From assembly GCA_022772525.1 (NCBI GenBank), contig JALFAD010000059.1:1-64000 (forward strand): a stretch of 64,000 nt of DNA, written 5' to 3'. Position 1 is the first letter of the stretch; each line of letters begins with the position of its first letter. Positions 54,097 through 63,263 of the stretch are shown in pieces. The notes beneath the pieces are model-generated. The model was not told where the DNA came from. It made no database searches and saw nothing but the letters and a program-made list of their open reading frames with translations. The position numbers and the translations under genes are program-made. Source of the stretch: Clostridiales bacterium (GTDB lineage: Bacteria > Bacillota > Clostridia > Oscillospirales > Oscillospiraceae).

Positions 54097-55026
54097 ATGG
54101 CTTTTACCGCTCAGGATGTTAAGAAGCTCCGTGAAATGACCAACGTCGGCATGATGGACTGCAAGAAGGCCCTGCAGGCCACCGACGGCGATATGGACAA
54201 GGCCGTTGACTGGCTGCGTGAAAAGGGTCTGGCCAAGGCCGCCAAGAAGGCTGACCGCGTTGCCGCCGAGGGCGTGGCTTACGCTGCCGTCATTGACGGT
54301 GTGGGTGTTGCCATCGAGGTCAACTCCGAGACCGACTTTGCCGCCAAGACCGATGCTTTCCTGGATCTGGTCAAGAATCTGGCTGTGGTTGTCGCCAAGC
54401 AGAACCCCGCTGACGTGGAGGCTCTGAAGGCCTGCAAGTATCCTAACTCCGACCTGACCGTCACCGAAATCATGCAGGAGAAGGTCATGTCCATCGGCGA
54501 GAATATGCAGATCCGCCGGTTCGCCCGGTTCGATTCCAACACCTCCGTCGCCTACGTTCACGCCGGCGGCACCCACGGTGTTCTGGTGAATCTGGCTGTG
54601 GAGGGCGGCATCGACGCCACCGAGATCGGCAAGAACGTTGCCATGCAGATTGCCGCCATGTCCCCCAAATACTGGGATAAGACTCAGGTGCCTCAGGCCG
54701 ATGTGGACAAGGAGCTGGCTGTGCAGGTCGCTCTGATGGACAACGACCCCAAGATGGCTTCCAAGCCCGCCGCTGTCAAGGAGAAGATTGCTGCCGGCAA
54801 GATGGCTGCCTTCTACAAGGAGTCCTGCCTGCTGCAGCAGGAGTTCGTCCGTTCCGACCTCTATAAGGGCGACGTCGCCGGCTATATTGCCGACGCTGCC
54901 AAGAAGCTGGGCGGCAAGGTTACCTTCGTGGACGCCATTCACTACATCAAGGGTGAGGGCATTGAGAAGAAGGTTGACGACTTCGCCGCCGAAGTCGCCG
55001 CGCAGATCGCCGGCGCTGCCAAGTAA
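54097..55026 (+). CDS. tsf: translation elongation factor Ts
   Basis: 309-residue guanine nucleotide exchange factor for EF-Tu. The N-terminal UBA-like helix (FTAQDVKKLREMTNVGMMDCKKAL) is followed by the core (EVNSETDFAAKTDAFLDLV) and a coiled-coil/C-terminal module. CAGGAGG lies before the ATG. A terminator follows about 100 bases later. Confidence 0.97.
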   Translation: MAFTAQDVKKLREMTNVGMMDCKKALQATDGDMDKAVDWLREKGLAKAAKKADRVAAEGVAYAAVIDGVGVAIEVNSETDFAAKTDAFLDLVKNLAVVVAKQNPADVEALKACKYPNSDLTVTEIMQEKVMSIGENMQIRRFARFDSNTSVAYVHAGGTHGVLVNLAVEGGIDATEIGKNVAMQIAAMSPKYWDKTQVPQADVDKELAVQVALMDNDPKMASKPAAVKEKIAAGKMAAFYKESCLLQQEFVRSDLYKGDVAGYIADAAKKLGGKVTFVDAIHYIKGEGIEKKVDDFAAEVAAQIAGAAK

Positions 55027-55127
55027 ACTTCCCAACCGTGTCAAAAAGCCCCAGGCAAAGAGAGTTCAGCATAGGGATAACCTAAAAAGGATATTTTCGG
55101 CTGACACTCTTCGAGCGGGACCAATAG

Positions 55128-55172
55128 AAAGGCCACACAACAGGCTACAATGTCTGCTGTGTGGCCTTTTCC
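55128..55172 (+). terminator. terminator after tsf
   Basis: AAAGGCCACACA pairs with TGTGTGGCCTTT across an 18-base loop, then TCC. Confidence 0.75.
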
Positions 55173-55180
55173 GTTTATGC

Positions 55181-55349
55181 GTCTTCGCCATTGTCCATCA
55201 GCGTGGATAAGCCTACCTCCGAGCCGGAATGCGCAGAAGAATATCTCCAGTTCGATCAAGCTGTACATTTCGTTGACGCTGTCATCGTATTTTTCAAGCG
55301 TCTCCCGTTGCTCCGCTGTCATGGAGTCGTGTAACCTCATCAAAAATTT
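55181..55349 (-). pseudogene. DUF6809-like C-terminal remnant
   Basis: The minus frame reads FLMRLHDSMTAEQRETLEKY and EMYSLIELEIFFCAFRLGGRL. This resembles the C-terminal half of DUF6809-type small proteins common in Clostridia. No matching N-terminus or start codon is found; the upstream sequence switches to a methylase fragment in another frame. Confidence 0.5.
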
Positions 55350-55527
55350 TCTCTCCCAAGCGAGCAATAACTTTGATTTGCGTTTTTTCGGCAAGGAACT
55401 TATGCAGCCTCTCATTCTGTGCGTCAAATAAAGAATCAGGAATAATAAATGCCATATCTCTGAAGATCTTCGCTCTGGCACAGTTTTCTTCTATAGGATC
55501 CGGACACCCTCTTTCTTTTTTGGACAA
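55294..55527 (-). pseudogene. N-6 DNA methylase fragment
   Basis: The minus ORF reads CARAKIFRDMAFIIPDSLFD and FLAEKTQIKVIARLGEKIF. This resembles the segment after the NPPY motif in type I/II N6-adenine methyltransferases. Neither catalytic motif is present, and the frame runs into the DUF6809-like remnant. A recombination scar, not a working gene. Confidence 0.5.
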
Positions 55528-55582
55528 AAGGTGCTATGATAAGGAGTAAGAAATTGACTTAGAAGTAAAGAAGGTCGTCACC

Positions 55583-56695
55583 ATGAAAACCCCTATCAAA
55601 ATGCTGGTCATCAATCCCGGCTCTACCTCCACCAAGGTCAGCTTCTTTGAAGATGAGAAGAATGTATACACCGAAAGCATCTTCCACGATGCCCCGGAGC
55701 TGTTACAGTATCCCACCACCAACGATCAGATGCCCATGCGCAAGCAGGTGCTTCTGGACTTTTTGCGCTCCCACGGCATGACCCCTGCCGATATGGATGT
55801 CTTTGTAGGCCGGGGCGGCTGCGCCTATTCCCAGGCCTCCGGCGTGATGGAAATTGACGAACAGCTGGTTCGGGACACCGCCGCCGACAAAGGCGGCAGC
55901 GACCACCCGGCAAAGCTGGGTGTCATGCTTGCCTACGAGCTGGGCAGCGAATACGGAAAACCCATGTATACCGTGAACCCCACCAATGTGGACGAGCTTT
56001 GCGACTACGCCCGGCTCACCGGCATTGCGGGGCTGTACCGCCGGGCCCAGACCCATGTGCTGAACCAGAAGGGCATTGCCGCCATTCACGCCAAAAAGCT
56101 GGGCAAGCGCTATGAGGACCTGAACCTGATCGTCTGCCATGTGGACGGCGGCATCACCATCACCGCCCACAAGGCGGGACGTATGATCGACAGCACGGAA
56201 GGCGCTGGCGGTGACGGCCCCTTCACCCCCACCCGGCTTGGCTCTATCCCGGTGATGGAGGTGCTGCAATATCTGGACGAGGGGCACACGACAGCGGAAA
56301 TGCGGGCCATGCTGTCCCGCTCCGGCGGCTTCGTCAGCCACTTTGGAACCTCCGATGCGGCAAAGATTCACGCACTGGTGGAAGCCGGAGACAGCAAAGC
56401 CGTGACCGTCTGGAACACAATGATCTACCAGCTCTGCAAATCCATCGGCAGCATGGCTGCGGTGCTGGAGGGCAAGGTGGACGGCATTCTGCTGACCGGC
56501 GGCCTGATGCGCTACGCCGACATTCTGGAAGGCGTGGAAGCGCGCTGCGGCTGGATCGCGCCGATTTCCGTCTACCCCGGCGAGTGCGAGCAGGAAGCCA
56601 TGGCGGATGCGGTGCTGGAGGTACTCCGGGGGCAGCGGCAGGCAAACCGGTATACCGGTTCCCCAGTTTTTCGGGGCTTTGATTGGGAGAAATAA
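55583..56695 (+). CDS. buk: butyrate kinase
   Basis: 370-residue acetokinase-family (ASKHA fold) enzyme that converts butyryl phosphate and ADP to butyrate and ATP, the last step of one butyrate fermentation route. Motifs: phosphate-1 LVINPGSTSTKVSFF, VGRGGCAYSQASGV, HVDGGITITAHK and GILLTGGLMRYADIL. It could accept related branched acids. No phosphotransbutyrylase (ptb) lies beside it, so the route is split or the acyl phosphate comes from elsewhere. AAGAAGG precedes the ATG. Confidence 0.93.
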   Translation: MKTPIKMLVINPGSTSTKVSFFEDEKNVYTESIFHDAPELLQYPTTNDQMPMRKQVLLDFLRSHGMTPADMDVFVGRGGCAYSQASGVMEIDEQLVRDTAADKGGSDHPAKLGVMLAYELGSEYGKPMYTVNPTNVDELCDYARLTGIAGLYRRAQTHVLNQKGIAAIHAKKLGKRYEDLNLIVCHVDGGITITAHKAGRMIDSTEGAGGDGPFTPTRLGSIPVMEVLQYLDEGHTTAEMRAMLSRSGGFVSHFGTSDAAKIHALVEAGDSKAVTVWNTMIYQLCKSIGSMAAVLEGKVDGILLTGGLMRYADILEGVEARCGWIAPISVYPGECEQEAMADAVLEVLRGQRQANRYTGSPVFRGFDWEK

Positions 56696-56705
56696 CATTG
56701 TGAAA

Positions 56706-56738
56706 AATCACCCCTCAGTCCAGTGCTGAGGGGTGATT
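56706..56738 (+). terminator. terminator after buk
   Basis: AATCACCCCTCAG and CTGAGGGGTGATT form a 13-bp stem, followed by CTTAG. The T-tract is weak. Confidence 0.65.
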
Positions 56739-56745
56739 CTTAGCG

Positions 56746-56783
56746 CAAAAGCCCCGGCGGGATTGGGCTTACCCGCCGGGGCT
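56746..56783 (-). terminator. terminator for groEL operon
   Basis: AGCCCCGGCGGG and CCCGCCGGGGCT form a 12-bp stem; on the minus strand it ends GGGGCTTTTGCG. It lies convergent to buk. Confidence 0.7.
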
Positions 56784-56856
56784 GTGCTAAGCCTGCTGAA
56801 AAAGGGGTGAAAAGCAGGTCGTTTAGGAGGTATCGGAATGGATTGGCTTTGTTTAG

Positions 56857-56911
56857 GGAAACTCTGATTCATTCGGCAAGAACTGCTGCGGACGAATGAT
56901 TCAGAGGTTCC
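56857..56911. repeat. MITE-like element with CTCTGA termini, short copy 3
   Basis: GGAAACTCTGATTCATTCG is mirrored by CGAATGATTCAGAGGTTCC with two mismatches around GGCAAGAACTGCTGCGGA. It is a 55-bp internal-deletion form of the elements at 43.4 and 51.7 kb, inserted between groEL and its terminator. Confidence 0.75.
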
Positions 56912-56922
56912 TGATAGATTCG

Positions 56923-58566
<1,644 letters not shown>

Positions 58567-58839
58567 TTATTCCACAGTCGCGAGAATGTCGCTCATGCGG
58601 ATGACTTTGTATTCTTCTTTGTCCAGCTTGATCTCGGTTCCGGCATACTTGTCGGTCAAAACCTGATCGCCAACCTTCACGGTCACAGGGTTCTCCGCCG
58701 TGCCGGGGCCTACCGCCACAACGGTGGCGATGAGAGATTTCTCCTTGGCGGCAGTCGCCAGAACAATGCCGCTCTCGGTGGTCTGCTCGGCCTCCATGGC
58801 CTGGATCACAATATGGTCAGCCAGTGGTTTCAGTGTCAT
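58567..58839 (-). CDS. groS: co-chaperonin GroES
   Basis: 90-residue co-chaperonin. MTLKPLADHIVIQAMEAEQTTESGIVL contains the mobile loop that docks onto GroEL. YKVIRMSDILATVE is the C-terminus. AGGAGG precedes the ATG, and groEL follows after 18 bases. Confidence 0.96.
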   Translation of the reverse strand: MTLKPLADHIVIQAMEAEQTTESGIVLATAAKEKSLIATVVAVGPGTAENPVTVKVGDQVLTDKYAGTEIKLDKEEYKVIRMSDILATVE

Positions 58840-58880
58840 GTTGATTCCTCCTGTAAAATGACGGGTCGCAAAACGGACAA

Positions 58881-59297
58881 TCAGTCTTCAATGGCAATCA
58901 GGTTCTTCTCCTCCAGAGCAGGCTGCTGCTTCTTGGGAATGAAGATGCACAGGACTCCGTTCTGGAACCGGGCGTGGATATCCTCCTGAGTGACCTTGTC
59001 GCCCACGTAGAAGGTGCGGCGCATGGTGCCGACAAAACGCTCCCGGCGCAGATACTTGGACTTGCCTTCCTCCGGGTCGCTGGAGCGGCTGATGGTGGCG
59101 CTGATGTGCAGATAGCCGTCCTTCAGCTCCGCGCTCACGTTCTCCTTCTCAACGCCAGGCAGATCAATCGCCATCTCAAAGCCCTTCTCGGTCTCACGGA
59201 TATCCGTGTTCATGAGGCCCGTGGTATTGTGGTTGCCGAAAGCGGAATCGGCAATCTCGTCAAACAGGTTTCTCGCAATGGTATAAGTGGTAAACAT
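58881..59297 (-). CDS. Hsp20/alpha-crystallin small heat-shock protein
   Basis: 138 residues. An N-terminal arm is followed by an alpha-crystallin domain (NTDIRETEKGFEMAIDLPGVEKENVSAELKDGYLHISA ... FQNGVLCIFIPKK). It holds unfolding proteins in an ATP-independent way. The ATG at 59297 has GAAAGGAG; the track start is seven codons early. Its position first in the groESL operon gives holding and folding chaperones the same control. Confidence 0.93.
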   Translation of the reverse strand: MFTTYTIARNLFDEIADSAFGNHNTTGLMNTDIRETEKGFEMAIDLPGVEKENVSAELKDGYLHISATISRSSDPEEGKSKYLRRERFVGTMRRTFYVGDKVTQEDIHARFQNGVLCIFIPKKQQPALEEKNLIAIED

Positions 59298-59355
59298 AAA
59301 AATTGCTCCTTTCAGCATTGGGGGGCATCCGCCCCGTGTGAATTTGTTTATCCGA

Positions 59356-59383
59356 ATTATACCACCATTTTTAGCACTGTCAA
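59356..59383 (-). promoter_or_regulatory. promoter for hsp20-groES-groEL
   Basis: Minus strand TTGACA, 16-bp spacer, TATAAT. The -35 box lies inside the CIRCE element, so HrcA binding would block polymerase. Confidence 0.85.
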
Positions 59384-59397
59384 GGTCTGAGTGCTAA
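59371..59397. promoter_or_regulatory. CIRCE operator (HrcA binding site)
   Basis: TTAGCACTG, nine bases, GAGTGCTAA. This is one mismatch from the consensus 9-9-9 CIRCE inverted repeat. It predicts repression of the operon by HrcA, whose gene is not in the window. Confidence 0.93.
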
Positions 59398-59624
59398 ATT
59401 CATAATAGAAGTTTTTTAATTATGATAAATTACATTTATTAATAAAGGGGGGGAAACCGCACGATAATCCCCCATTGGCAGCCGCTTCTCCGCAGTCATA
59501 ATCATAATTTATCAAATATAATGCAACTTTTTTATTATTTCCCTGCCTTTGGCTTGTATTTCCTTCTCCGGCATGATATCATCACTTCATATTGCCCGAC
59601 CAGGGATGGAGGGGAGCAAACACA

Positions 59625-60524
59625 ATGAACATCTTTCAACTGAGCTGCTTTCTCGCGGTCGCCAACACGCTGAGCTTTGCCAAAGCTGCGGAAAAAATGA
59701 ATATTTCCCAGCCTGCCATCACCCATCAGATCAAGTCTCTGGAAACGGAACTGAATGTGCCCCTTTTCCGGCGGACCACCCGTCTGGTGGAGATCACCCC
59801 GGAGGGCCAGTCCTTCCTTTCCGATGCCCAGAGCATAGTCGCCATCGCCGCCCAGGCGAAGCTGCGCTTCCACAACCCGGAGGAGCGTCCCGTGGAGAAT
59901 CTTGCCATCGGGTGCAGCAGCTATAACCAGCTGACCCTGCTTTCGGACAGCCTGAAGGCCCTCGGCGCGCTTTACCCGAATCTTCACCCCCACCTTGTGG
60001 TGGTTCCCCATGAGCAGCTGTACGCCCTTCTGGAAAACGGAACGGTGGATGTGATTTTCGACATCCGCGGCGGGGAAAAGGAGCACAGCAGGCTGACCTT
60101 CACGGAATTGCTGAAAAGCCCCATTGTCTGTGCCTGCGACAGCAGCTGCCCGCTGGCACAGCGGGAAAGCGTTTCCATGGCGGACCTGAAGGAGCATTCT
60201 CTCATTTTCAGCAATCCAGTTAATCTGATTCCGGATGCCGCCAAACTGCAGTGGGAGCTTGCGGCGGGGAGAAGTCCGGCGGACTTTCACTTCTGTTCCT
60301 CCGTCGAGGCGTCCATTGTCCTGATGCGGGCTGGCTTCGGCGCGGCAGTGATTCCGGAATTTCTGGTGCCCCGGGATGCCCGGCTGATCGTTCTGCCATT
60401 GACGGACGCGCCGGAGGTGTCCTTCGGAATGTTCTATAAACCCTATCCTGGCGACGATGTGCTGCGGAAATTCCTTCAGCTCGCCCGGCAGCACATTTCC
60501 ATATCCAAGGAGGCGCAGACATGA
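59625..60524 (+). CDS. LysR family transcriptional regulator
   Basis: 299 residues. The N-terminal winged helix-turn-helix (FQLSCFLAVANTLSFAKAAEKMNISQPAITHQIKSLE) is followed by a periplasmic-binding-like effector domain. The target is unknown. The ATG at 59625 follows GGAGGGGAG. It overlaps the cdaR-like gene by four bases, so both regulators are made together and may control the downstream sugar-acid genes. The 59398-59624 gap holds only a weak GGGGG/CCCCC hairpin. Confidence 0.92.
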   Translation: MNIFQLSCFLAVANTLSFAKAAEKMNISQPAITHQIKSLETELNVPLFRRTTRLVEITPEGQSFLSDAQSIVAIAAQAKLRFHNPEERPVENLAIGCSSYNQLTLLSDSLKALGALYPNLHPHLVVVPHEQLYALLENGTVDVIFDIRGGEKEHSRLTFTELLKSPIVCACDSSCPLAQRESVSMADLKEHSLIFSNPVNLIPDAAKLQWELAAGRSPADFHFCSSVEASIVLMRAGFGAAVIPEFLVPRDARLIVLPLTDAPEVSFGMFYKPYPGDDVLRKFLQLARQHISISKEAQT

Positions 60525-61678
60525 AAATATCCAAAAGCAGCGCCCAGCAGATCGTGGAAGAAATCGGCAAGCTGGTCAAGCAGAACATCAATCTGATGGA
60601 CGAAACAGGCCACATCGTCGCCAGCAACGACCCCTCCCGAATTGGCAACTTCCACACCGGCGCCTACCGGATCATTCAGAACCATCTGAGCGAATACTAC
60701 ATTACGCCGGAGCTGGAGGCCGAGCTGCCCAACGTCCGCCGTGGCATCAACCTGCCCATTGAGGTGGACGGCGAGGTGCAGGGGGTCATCGGCATCACCG
60801 GCGACTATTCCGAGGTAATCAAATACGGTCAGATCGTCAAAAAAATGGCGGAAATACTGATTCGGGAACGGATGGCGCTGGATAACCGGCAGCTGGACCA
60901 GCGGGTGCGCAGCCGGTTCCTGGAGGACTGGATTCTGGGCAGCGGACTGAGTAACCCCCAGTCTCTGTCTGAGCGGGGCTTTGCTCTGGGAATTGACATT
61001 CGCAGTCCCAGACGGTGTATTGTCACCTCCGCCCGAAACCGGGAGACGTACACCGGCTCTCTGGAAGGGCAGCTGGTGCTGGAAAAGGTAGAGGGACTGG
61101 TCAGCGCCCGCGTTCAGGAGCAGGGCGGAATCATTCTGCGCAACGCCGCCCGACAGATCCTTCTGCTGCGGCGGCAGGAAACCGAAGCCCTGGAGGCGCT
61201 TTGCCGGGAGATTTCCCAAACCGTGCAGGCACGGCTGGGCGTCAGCATGATTTTCGGCATTGACGGCCCGTCTGGGGATGTGCATTCCGCGTACCTGCAG
61301 GCAAACCGTGCCTGGCGGACCTCCGCTTACAGCGACTCCACCATTACCTGCTTCGAGTCGCTGAACACGGAGCTTCTGCTGGACGATCTGTCCCGGGGCA
61401 GTAAGCTGGAATACCTTCGGAAGATTTTCCGGGGCTGTACGGCGGAGGAGGTCGCCGACCACGTGGAGCTGCTGGAGGTCTTCTTCGCGGCGGAGGGCTC
61501 TCTGCAAAAGGCTGCCCAGCGGCTGTTCATCCACAAAAACACCATGCAGTACCGGCTGAAACGTCTGGCGGAGGACACCGGCCTTGACGTCCGTAAGCCC
61601 AGTCAGGCGCCCTCGCTGTATCTGGCGATGCTGCTGTATCTGGACCTCAGCCGCAGTGACGATGCTCTCGGATTCTGA
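60521..61678 (+). CDS. cdaR: CdaR-type sugar diacid regulator
   Basis: 385 residues. The N-terminal diacid-recognition domain (QQIVEEIGKLVKQNINLMDETGHIVASNDPSRIGNFHTGA) is characteristic of CdaR. A GGDEF-like middle and a C-terminal PucR helix-turn-helix (SLQKAAQRLFIHKNTMQYRLKRLAEDTGLD) follow. In E. coli CdaR activates glucarate, galactarate and glycerate genes. The downstream GntP permease and glycerate kinase fit that regulon. Translationally coupled to the LysR gene. Confidence 0.93.
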   Translation: MKISKSSAQQIVEEIGKLVKQNINLMDETGHIVASNDPSRIGNFHTGAYRIIQNHLSEYYITPELEAELPNVRRGINLPIEVDGEVQGVIGITGDYSEVIKYGQIVKKMAEILIRERMALDNRQLDQRVRSRFLEDWILGSGLSNPQSLSERGFALGIDIRSPRRCIVTSARNRETYTGSLEGQLVLEKVEGLVSARVQEQGGIILRNAARQILLLRRQETEALEALCREISQTVQARLGVSMIFGIDGPSGDVHSAYLQANRAWRTSAYSDSTITCFESLNTELLLDDLSRGSKLEYLRKIFRGCTAEEVADHVELLEVFFAAEGSLQKAAQRLFIHKNTMQYRLKRLAEDTGLDVRKPSQAPSLYLAMLLYLDLSRSDDALGF

Positions 61679-61835
61679 CGTTTTTTGTCATCCGGAACAA
61701 TATTGGCTAGTTTTTTGCGTTCTTCGAAACATTGTATTTTTATGAGAAACATTATAATATAATAGCCAAGAGGGCAGAGTGAAACATGTGCCGATCTGTG
61801 CATTCTGCTCAATATTCTGTGAGGAGGAATTCATT

Positions 61836-63194
61836 ATGACCGGCCTACCCCTTATTATTGTATTTGTTCTGGCAATCGTAGTAATGATCGTCGCAATCTC
61901 CAAGTACAAGATTCATCCGTTCCTGTCCATCATGAGCGTCTCCCTGATTCTGGCCCTGCTGGCGGGCATCCCGCTGGGCGATATTGCCGGTGTCATCGGC
62001 GCGGGCTTCTCCGGCACCTTCAGTTCTATCGGTATCGTCATCATTCTGGGCGCCCTCATCGGCACCATTCTGGAGCAGACCGGCGCCGCGCTGAAGCTGG
62101 CGGATATGGTCGTCAAGCTGGTGGGTCAGAAGAATCCCGAACTGGCCATCGAGCTGATGGGCTGGGTCGTCTCCATCCCCGTATTCTGTGACAGCGGCTT
62201 CGTTATCCTTGACCCCATCCGCCGCGCTATGGTTCGCCGCACCGCTACCTCCAGCGTTGCCATGACCGTGGCTCTGTCCGCCGGTCTGTACATCTCCCAC
62301 GTGTTCATTCCTCCCACGCCCGGCCCCATCGCCGCCGCCAACACTCTGGGCATCGGCAATAATCTGCTGCTGGTCATGGGCATGGGCGTCGCCGCCTCCA
62401 TTCTGCCCCTGATCGCCGGCCTGCTGTTTGCCAAGTACATCGGCAAGAAGGTCAAGAGCGCCGACGAAACCGGCTCCGCCGCAGAGGCCGTCAAGACCTA
62501 TGAAGAGCTGGTTGCCAGCTACGGCAAGCTGCCCGGCGGCTTCAACGCGCTGGCTCCTATTCTCGTCCCCATCGTCCTGATGGCTATGGGCTCCATCGCT
62601 TCCATGGCTGGCTGGACCGGCATTCTCTTCGACCTGTTCAACTTCCTGGGCAAGCCCGTCATTGCTCTGGCTGTGGGCACCATCTTCGCTGTAATTCAGC
62701 TGGCCACCGCCAAGAAGATGGATAACTTCTATCAGCTGACCAACGACACCCTGAAGGTCACCGGTCCCATCCTGTTCGTCACCGCCGCCGGCGGCGTGCT
62801 GGGTAAGGTCATCGCCTCCAGCGATATGGTCAACTACATCACCGAGAACGCTGCTGTCCTCGGTTCCGTGGGCATCTTCTTCCCCTTCCTGTTGGCTGCC
62901 ATCCTCAAGTCCGCACAGGGCTCCTCCACCGTCGCCATCACCACCACCGCCGGTATCGTGGCTCCCCTGCTGGGCGCTATGGGCCTGGACACGCCCGCAA
63001 AGACCGCTCTGGCTGTTATGGCCATTGGCGCCGGCGCTATGACCGTGTCCCACGCCAACGACTCCTACTTCTGGGTTGTGACCAACTTCGGTCAGATGAC
63101 TCCCGAGCAGGGCTACAAGACCCAGACCACGCTGACGCTGGTTCTCGGCCTGTCCGCTATGGTGGGCATCTTCATCCTGAGCCTGATCTTCTGA
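61836..63194 (+). CDS. GntP family gluconate/glycerate-type permease
   Basis: 452-residue permease with about twelve membrane helices. Family segments include PVFCDSGFVILDPIRRAMVRRT, SAGLYISHVFIPPTPGPIAAAN and the C-terminal MTVSHANDSYFWVVTNFGQM. GntP members import gluconate, glycerate or related hydroxy acids; the adjoining glycerate kinase favours glycerate or a product feeding it. The ATG at 61836 has GAGGAGG; the track start lies before this site. Confidence 0.93.
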   Translation: MTGLPLIIVFVLAIVVMIVAISKYKIHPFLSIMSVSLILALLAGIPLGDIAGVIGAGFSGTFSSIGIVIILGALIGTILEQTGAALKLADMVVKLVGQKNPELAIELMGWVVSIPVFCDSGFVILDPIRRAMVRRTATSSVAMTVALSAGLYISHVFIPPTPGPIAAANTLGIGNNLLLVMGMGVAASILPLIAGLLFAKYIGKKVKSADETGSAAEAVKTYEELVASYGKLPGGFNALAPILVPIVLMAMGSIASMAGWTGILFDLFNFLGKPVIALAVGTIFAVIQLATAKKMDNFYQLTNDTLKVTGPILFVTAAGGVLGKVIASSDMVNYITENAAVLGSVGIFFPFLLAAILKSAQGSSTVAITTTAGIVAPLLGAMGLDTPAKTALAVMAIGAGAMTVSHANDSYFWVVTNFGQMTPEQGYKTQTTLTLVLGLSAMVGIFILSLIF

Positions 63195-63209
63195 TCTGTG
63201 CATGTTTCC

Positions 63210-63241
63210 GGGCAGGGCGGCATAGCTGCCCTGCCCCTTTT
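63210..63241 (+). terminator. hairpin between permease and kinase genes
   Basis: GGGCAGGGC and GCCCTGCCC form the outer stem, followed by CTTTTG. It could partly attenuate transcription into the kinase gene. Confidence 0.5.
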
Positions 63242-63263
63242 GAAACCGAAATGAGGTATCATT

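Noticed and set aside
61730-61763. promoter before the GntP permease
   Set aside because: Two TATAAT boxes are present, but the only -35-like TTGTAT is 15 or 20 bp away, so no confident promoter could be drawn.
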